Both the position numbers and the translations under genes were made by a program. The notes beneath the pieces were generated by a model. That model made no database searches. It was not told where the DNA came from and saw only the letters and a program-made list of their open reading frames with translations. This document shows positions 17,936-22,500 of a stretch of DNA of 22,500 nucleotides, in pieces. The stretch comes from Cryptomeria japonica (lineage: Eukaryota; Streptophyta; Pinopsida; Cupressales; Cupressaceae): assembly GCF_030272615.1 (NCBI RefSeq), contig NW_026728922.1, positions 7,501 to 30,000 on the forward strand, written 5' to 3'. Position 1 is the first letter of the stretch, and the number at the start of each line of letters is the position of its first letter.

Positions 17936-18031
17936 CCGTGCCCCTCTAACTCGACCAATGCTGGCGCTCGAACGGTGGTAGCGCTCGGATTTTCATTGAG
18001 CGCCAGCATTGGTCGATTTAGAGGGGCATGC
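17936..18031 (+). other. Promoter-proximal stem-loop, unit 3 (near perfect)
   Basis: Arms 17936-17967 and 18000-18031 pair at 29 of 32 positions plus one G-U. The helix extends inward to 17971/17996, leaving a loop of 24 nt. It starts at about +30 from 17907. Compared with units 1 and 2, ggtgc/gcacc has become ggcgc/gcgcc, again compensatory. Confidence 0.75.
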
Positions 18032-18278
18032 GAGATTCCCGAATGCTATGCGAGGGCTCTAACGGAAATGTCTATTGGTTTCGGTATGGATGCAATTGCG
18101 AGTGGTTCGGCAAAGGTAGTCGTTCCGATGCGTCCATGTCGTGGCCAAATCGATAATTCGATTTGAGCCCTCGTATAGCATTTGGGTCTCTCGATGTGAT
18201 TCCGCATTCCAGTCCCTTTGGGCACTGCTTGAGCCGCATCCCAGGGGGTTCCCTTCCCAATAATCTGCCTCGCAACCC

Positions 18279-21200
18279 GATTGCTATGCGGTGAGGCTCC
18301 TCGGCCGCCTCGGAACTATCTGTGTATCAGACGCATCGCGGGATAAGGGGTTGGCAACGGTAGTCGCCCCAAGCGCGTCCGATGCTTGGACCATTCCGAG
18401 GCGGCCCTGAAGCCTCTTCCGTCTAGCCGTTGGGTCCTTCTCGCCGCATCCCTCGCCTCGCACCCCGATTGCTATGCGGTGAGGCTCCTCGGCCGCCTCG
18501 GAACTATCTGTGTATCGGACGCGTCGCGGGATAAGGGGTTGTCACTGGTAGTCGCCCCAAGCGCGTCCGATGCTTGGACCATTCCGAGGCGGCCCTGAAG
18601 CCTCTTCCGTCTAGCCGTTGGGTCCTTCTCGCCGCATCCCTCGCCTCGCACCCCGATTGCTATGCGGTGAGGCTCCTCGGCCGCCTCGGAACTATCTGTG
18701 TATCGGACGCGTCGCGGGATAAGGGGTTGTCATTGGTAGTCGCCCCAAGCGCGTCCGATGCTTGGACCATTCCGAGGCGGCCCTGAAGCCTCTTCCGTCT
18801 AGCCGTTGGGTCCTTCTCGCCGCATCCCTCGCCTCGCACCCCGATTGCTATGCGGTGAGGCTCCTCGGCCGCCTCGGAACTATCTGTGTATCGGACGCGT
18901 CGCGGGATAAGGGGTTGTCACTGGTAGTCGCCCCAAGCGCGTCCGATGCTTGGACCATTCCGAGGCGGCCCTGAAGCCTCTTCCGTCTAGCCGTTGGGTC
19001 CTTCTCGCCGCATCCCTCGCCTCGCACCCCGATTGCTATGCGGTGAGGCTCCTCGGCCGCCTCGGAACTATCTGTGTATCGGACGCGTCGCGGGATAAGG
19101 GGTTGTCACTGGTAGTCGCCCCAAGCGCGTTCGATGCTTGGACCATTCCGAGGCGGCCCTGAAGCCTCTTCCGTCTAGCCGTTGGGTCCTTCTCGCCGCA
19201 TCCCTCGCCTCGCACCCCGATTGCTATGCGGTGAGGCTCCTCGGCCGCCTTGGAACTATCTGTGTATCGGACGCGTCGCGGGATAAGGGGTTGTCACTGG
19301 TAGTCGCCCCAAGCACGTCCGATGCTTAGACCATTCCGAGGCGGACCCGAAGCCTCTTCCGTCTAGCCGTTGGGTCCTTCTCGCCGCATCCTTCGCCTCG
19401 CACCCCGATTGCTATGCGGTGAGGCTCCTCGGCCGCCTCGGAACTATCTGTGTATCGGACGCGTCGCGGGATAAGGGGTTGTCACTGGTAGTCGCCCCAA
19501 GCGCGTCCGATGCTTGGACCATTCCGAGGCGGACCCGAAGCCTCTTCCGTCTAGCCGTTGGGTCCTTCTCGCCGCATCCCTCGCCTCGCACCCCGATTGC
19601 TATGCGGTGAGGCTCCTCGGCCGCCTTGGAACTATCTGTGTATCGGACGCGTCGCGGGATAAGGGGTTGTCACTGGTAGTCGCCCCAAGCGCGTCCGATG
19701 CTTGGACCATTCCGAGGCGGACCCGAAGCCTCTTCCGTCTAGCCGTTGGGTCCTTCTCGCCGCATCCCTCGCCTCGCACCCCGATTGCTATGCGGTGAGG
19801 CTCCTCGGCCGCCTTGGAACTATCTGTGTATCGGACGCGTCGCGGGATAAGGGGTTGTCACTGGTAGTCGCCCCAAGCGCGTCCGATGCTTGGACCATTC
19901 CGAGGCGGACCCGAAGCCTCTTCCGTCTAGCCGTTGGGTCCTTCTCGCCGCATCCCTCGCCTCGCACCCCGATTGCTATGCGGTGAGGCTCCTCGGCCGC
20001 CTTGGAACTATCTGTGTATCGGACGCGTCGCGGGATAAGGGGTTGTCACTGGTAGTCGCCCCAAGCGCGTCCGATGCTTGGACCATTCCGAGGCGGCCCC
20101 GAAGCCTCTTCCGTGTAGCCGTTGGGTCCTTCTCGCCGCATCCCTCGCCTCGCACCCCGATTGCTATGCGGTGAGGCTCCTCGGCCGCCTTGGAACTATC
20201 TGTGTATCGGACGCGTCGCGGGATAAGGGGTTGTCACTGGTAGTCGCCCCAAGCGCGTCCGATGCTTGGACCATTCCGAGGCGGCCCCGAAGCCTCTTCC
20301 GTGTAGCCGTTGGGTCCTTCTCGCCGCATCCCTCGCCTCGCACCCCGATTGCTATGCGGTGAGGCTCCTCGGCCGCCTTGGAACTATCTGTGTATCGGAC
20401 GCGTCGCGGGATAAGGGGTTGTCACTGGTAGTCGCCCCAAGCGCGTCCGATGCTTGGACCATTCCGAGGCGGACCTGAAGCCTCTTCCCTCTAGCCGTTG
20501 GGGCTTTCTCGCCGCATCCCTCGCCTCGCACCCTGATTGCTATGCTGTGAGGCTCCTCGGCCGCCTTGGAACTATCTGTGTATCGGACGCATCGCGGGAT
20601 AAGGGGTTGGCAGTGGTAGTCGCCCCAAGCGCATCCGATGCTTGGACCATTCCGAGGCGGCCCTGCAGCCTCTTCCGTCTAGCCGTTGGGGCCATCTCGC
20701 CGCATCCCCCACCTCGCACCACGATTGCTATGCGGTGAGGCTCCTTGGCCGCCTCGGAACTATCTGTGTATCGGACGCATCGCGGGATAAGGGGTTGTCA
20801 CTGGTAGTCGCCCCAAGCGCGTCCGATGCTTGGACTATTCCGAGGCGGCCCTGCAGCCTCTTCCGTCTAGCCGTTGGGGCCATCTCGCTGCATCCCCCAC
20901 CTCCTCGGCCGCCTCGGAACTATCTGTGTATCGGACGCATCGCGGGATAAGGGGTTGGCAGTGGTAGTCGCCCCAAGCGCGTCCGATGCTTGGACTATTC
21001 CGAGGCAGCCCTGCAGCCTCTTCCGTCTAGCCTTTGGGGCCATCTCGCCGCATCCCTCGCCTCGCACCCCGATTGCTATGCGGTGAGGCTCCTCGGCCGC
21101 CTGGGAACTATCTTCGTATCGGACGCATCGCGGGATAAGGGGTTGTCACTGGTAGTCGCCCCAAGCGCGTCCGATGCTTGGACTATTCCGAGGCGGCCCT

Positions 21201-22199
21201 GTGGCCTCTTCCGTCTAGCCGTTGGGGCCATCTCGCCGCATCCCCCACCTCGCACCCCGATTGCTATGCGGTGAGGCTCTTCGGCCGCCTTGGAACTATC
21301 TTCGTATCGGACGCATTGCGGGATAAGGGGTTGTCACTGGTAGTGGCCCCAAGCGCGTCCGATGCTTGGACTATTCCGAGGCGGCCCTGCAGCCTCTTCC
21401 GTCTAGCCGTTGGGGCCATCTCGCCGCATCCCCCACCTCGCACCCCGATTGCTATGCGGTGAGGCTCCTCGGCCGCCTTGGAACTATCTTCGTATCGGAC
21501 GCATCGCGGGATAAGGGGTTGTCACTGGTAGTCGCCCCAAGCGCGTCCGATGCTTGGACTATTCCGACGCGGCCCTGTGGCCTCTTCCGTCTAGCCGTTG
21601 GGGCCATCTCGCCGCATCCCCCACCTCGCACCCCGATTGCTATGCGGTGAGGCTCCTCGGCCGCCTTGGAACCATCTTCGTATCGGACGCATCGCGGGAT
21701 AGGGGGCTGTCACTGGTAGTCGCCCCAAGCGTGTCCGATGCTTGGACCATTCCTAGGCGGCCCTGAAGCCTCTTCCGTCTAGCCGTTGGGGCCTTCCCGC
21801 CCCATCCCTCGCCTCGCACCCCCGATTGCTATGCGGTGAGGCTCCTCGGCCGCCTTGGAACCATCTGTGTATCGGACGCATCGCGGGATAAGGGGTTGGC
21901 ACTGGCAGTCGCCCCAAGCGCGTCCGATGCTTGGACCATTCCGAGGTGGCCCTGAAGCCTCTTCCGTCTAGCCGTTGGGGCCTTCCCGCCCCATCCCTCG
22001 CCTCCCACCCCGATTGATATGCGGTGAGGCTCCTCGGCCGCCTTGGAACTATCTGTGTATCGGACGCATCGCGGGATAAGGGGTTGGCACTGGTAGTCGT
22101 CCCAATCGCATCCGATGCTTGGACCATTCCGAGGCGGCCCTGCAGCCTCTTCCGTTTAGCCGTCGGGGCCTTCCCGCCGCATCCCTCGCCTCGCATCCC
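18279..22199 (+). repeat. 188-bp tandem array in the probable 5' ETS
   Basis: Twenty-one units start at gattgctatgcggtgaggc. Starts step by 188 bp from 18279 to 20723. One unit near 20900 lacks 28 bp across the unit junction. Further starts are at 21071, 21259, 21447, 21635, 21824 (one extra c) and 22012. Units 2-12 are nearly identical and later ones diverge. Since 188 is not a multiple of three, open frames of 63-102 codons recur in shifting phase and are not genes. The array lies downstream of the last Pol I core, so it is probably transcribed. Confidence 0.95.
18481..18604 (+). other. Nested hairpin in each 188-bp unit (example)
   Basis: In the unit starting at 18467, ggccgcctcggaa (18491-18503) pairs perfectly with ttccgaggcggcc (18582-18594). 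Outside it gaggct (18481-18486) pairs with agcctc (18599-18604). Inside it atcggacgcg (18514-18523) pairs with cgcgtccgat (18562-18571). The other units carry the same arms with minor changes. Confidence 0.75.
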
Positions 22200-22500
22200 G
22201 ATTCCTATGCGGTGAGTCTTCTCGGCCGCCGCGGAACTATACCTGTTATTGCTACTGCATCCTTCGGCTGGTAACCTCCTCTGCCGCCTTGGAACGTTCT
22301 CTTTGTCGGACGCGTCGCGGGATAAGGGGTTGGCACTGGTAGTCGCCCCAAGCGCGCCCGATGCATAGACCGCTCCGAGTCGACCTTGCTTTCAGCCTCT
22401 CACATGCATAGACCTCTCTGAGTCGACCCTGCAGCCTCTCACGTTTAGCCTTTGGAATCTCGCCTCACAACATGATTGCTATCCTTGATGCATCCCTTGC
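22200..22500 (+). repeat. Degenerate end of the 188-bp array
   Basis: Begins gattcctatgcggtgag, then breaks down. A partial unit with cgcgggataaggggttggcactgg occurs at about 22315, followed by a short duplication of catgcatagacc...gagtcgacc around 22370-22430. The 18S start is not reached. Confidence 0.7.

Larger units (their letters stand above)
16900..18270 (+). repeat. Three long promoter units with degenerate 188-type tails
   Basis: Promoter cores at 16971, 17412 and 17902 (steps 441 and 490 bp) are each followed by a ccgtgccc... stem-loop, a gctatgc segment, and parts resembling the 188-bp repeat. Examples are ggttcggcaatggtagtcgc near 17180, tggtagtcgatccaacacg near 17630, gtctagcttttgggttgc near 17690, and cggcaaaggtagtcg near 18107. 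These are the gene-proximal promoters. No coding gene is supported. Confidence 0.75.

Noticed and set aside
18386-22215. A ladder of 63-102-codon frames with nearly identical products
   Set aside because: They recur every 188 bp as a consequence of the tandem unit. Starts and stops shift with unit variants, and the region is probably 5' ETS.
22200-22500. Possible start of the 18S rRNA gene at the right edge
   Set aside because: The conserved 18S 5' end (a TACCTGGTTGATCCTGCC-like sequence) is not present. The edge is degenerate 188-bp repeat.

Overview
This window looks like part of a nuclear ribosomal DNA intergenic spacer (IGS) from a land plant. I find no protein-coding gene in it. The organism call rests on two signals. 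The first is two complete plant-type 5S rRNA genes on the minus strand. The second is thirteen copies of a plant RNA polymerase I start motif, TATATAGGGG, on the plus strand. The GC-rich 5S sequence and the linked 5S-35S layout fit a gymnosperm or another non-angiosperm land plant best, but the species is inferred. Neither the 25S end nor the 18S start is in the window. By promoter direction, 25S should lie left of base 1 and 18S right of base 22500.

Layout. (1) Bases 1-12320 are a nested, GC- and CpG-rich repeat block. It is dominated by 10-bp palindromes such as GGTGCGCACC and GGAGCGCTCC, with T-rich islands of about 120 bp scattered through it. A 4,384-bp segment occurs twice, at 1-4384 and 7937-12320, exactly 7,936 bp apart and almost identical. 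Each copy carries one 5S gene. Bases 4385-7936 between them are built from the same modules. (2) Bases 11837-13450, and 3901-4384 in the first copy, are a 12-bp-period CACCC-rich minisatellite. (3) Bases 13451-13700 are a short 12-bp-period array. (4) Bases 13700-16560 hold ten Pol I promoter copies in repeats of 157 and 311 bp, split by a 52/38-bp array at 14766-15395. (5) Bases 16601-16860 are an alternating 50/56-bp array. (6) Bases 16900-18270 hold three longer promoter units of 441-490 bp. Each encodes a large stem-loop at about +31 to +129 of the predicted transcript. (7) Bases 18279-22500 are a tandem array of 188-bp units, probably inside the 5' external transcribed spacer (ETS). Each unit can fold into a long nested hairpin.

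Working model. Pol III transcribes the two 5S genes leftward, away from the 35S promoters. Pol I initiates rightward from one or more of the thirteen promoter copies. The last copy, near 17907, is the best candidate for the gene promoter, which would give a 5' ETS of more than 4.5 kb. The upstream copies would be spacer promoters. The most interesting undescribed element is the covarying hairpin immediately downstream of the three gene-proximal promoters, with a smaller hairpin at the matching place in the ten distal ones.

Many long open frames exist on both strands in bases 1-12500 and 14700-15600. They come from stop-poor GC-rich repeats and are not annotated as genes.
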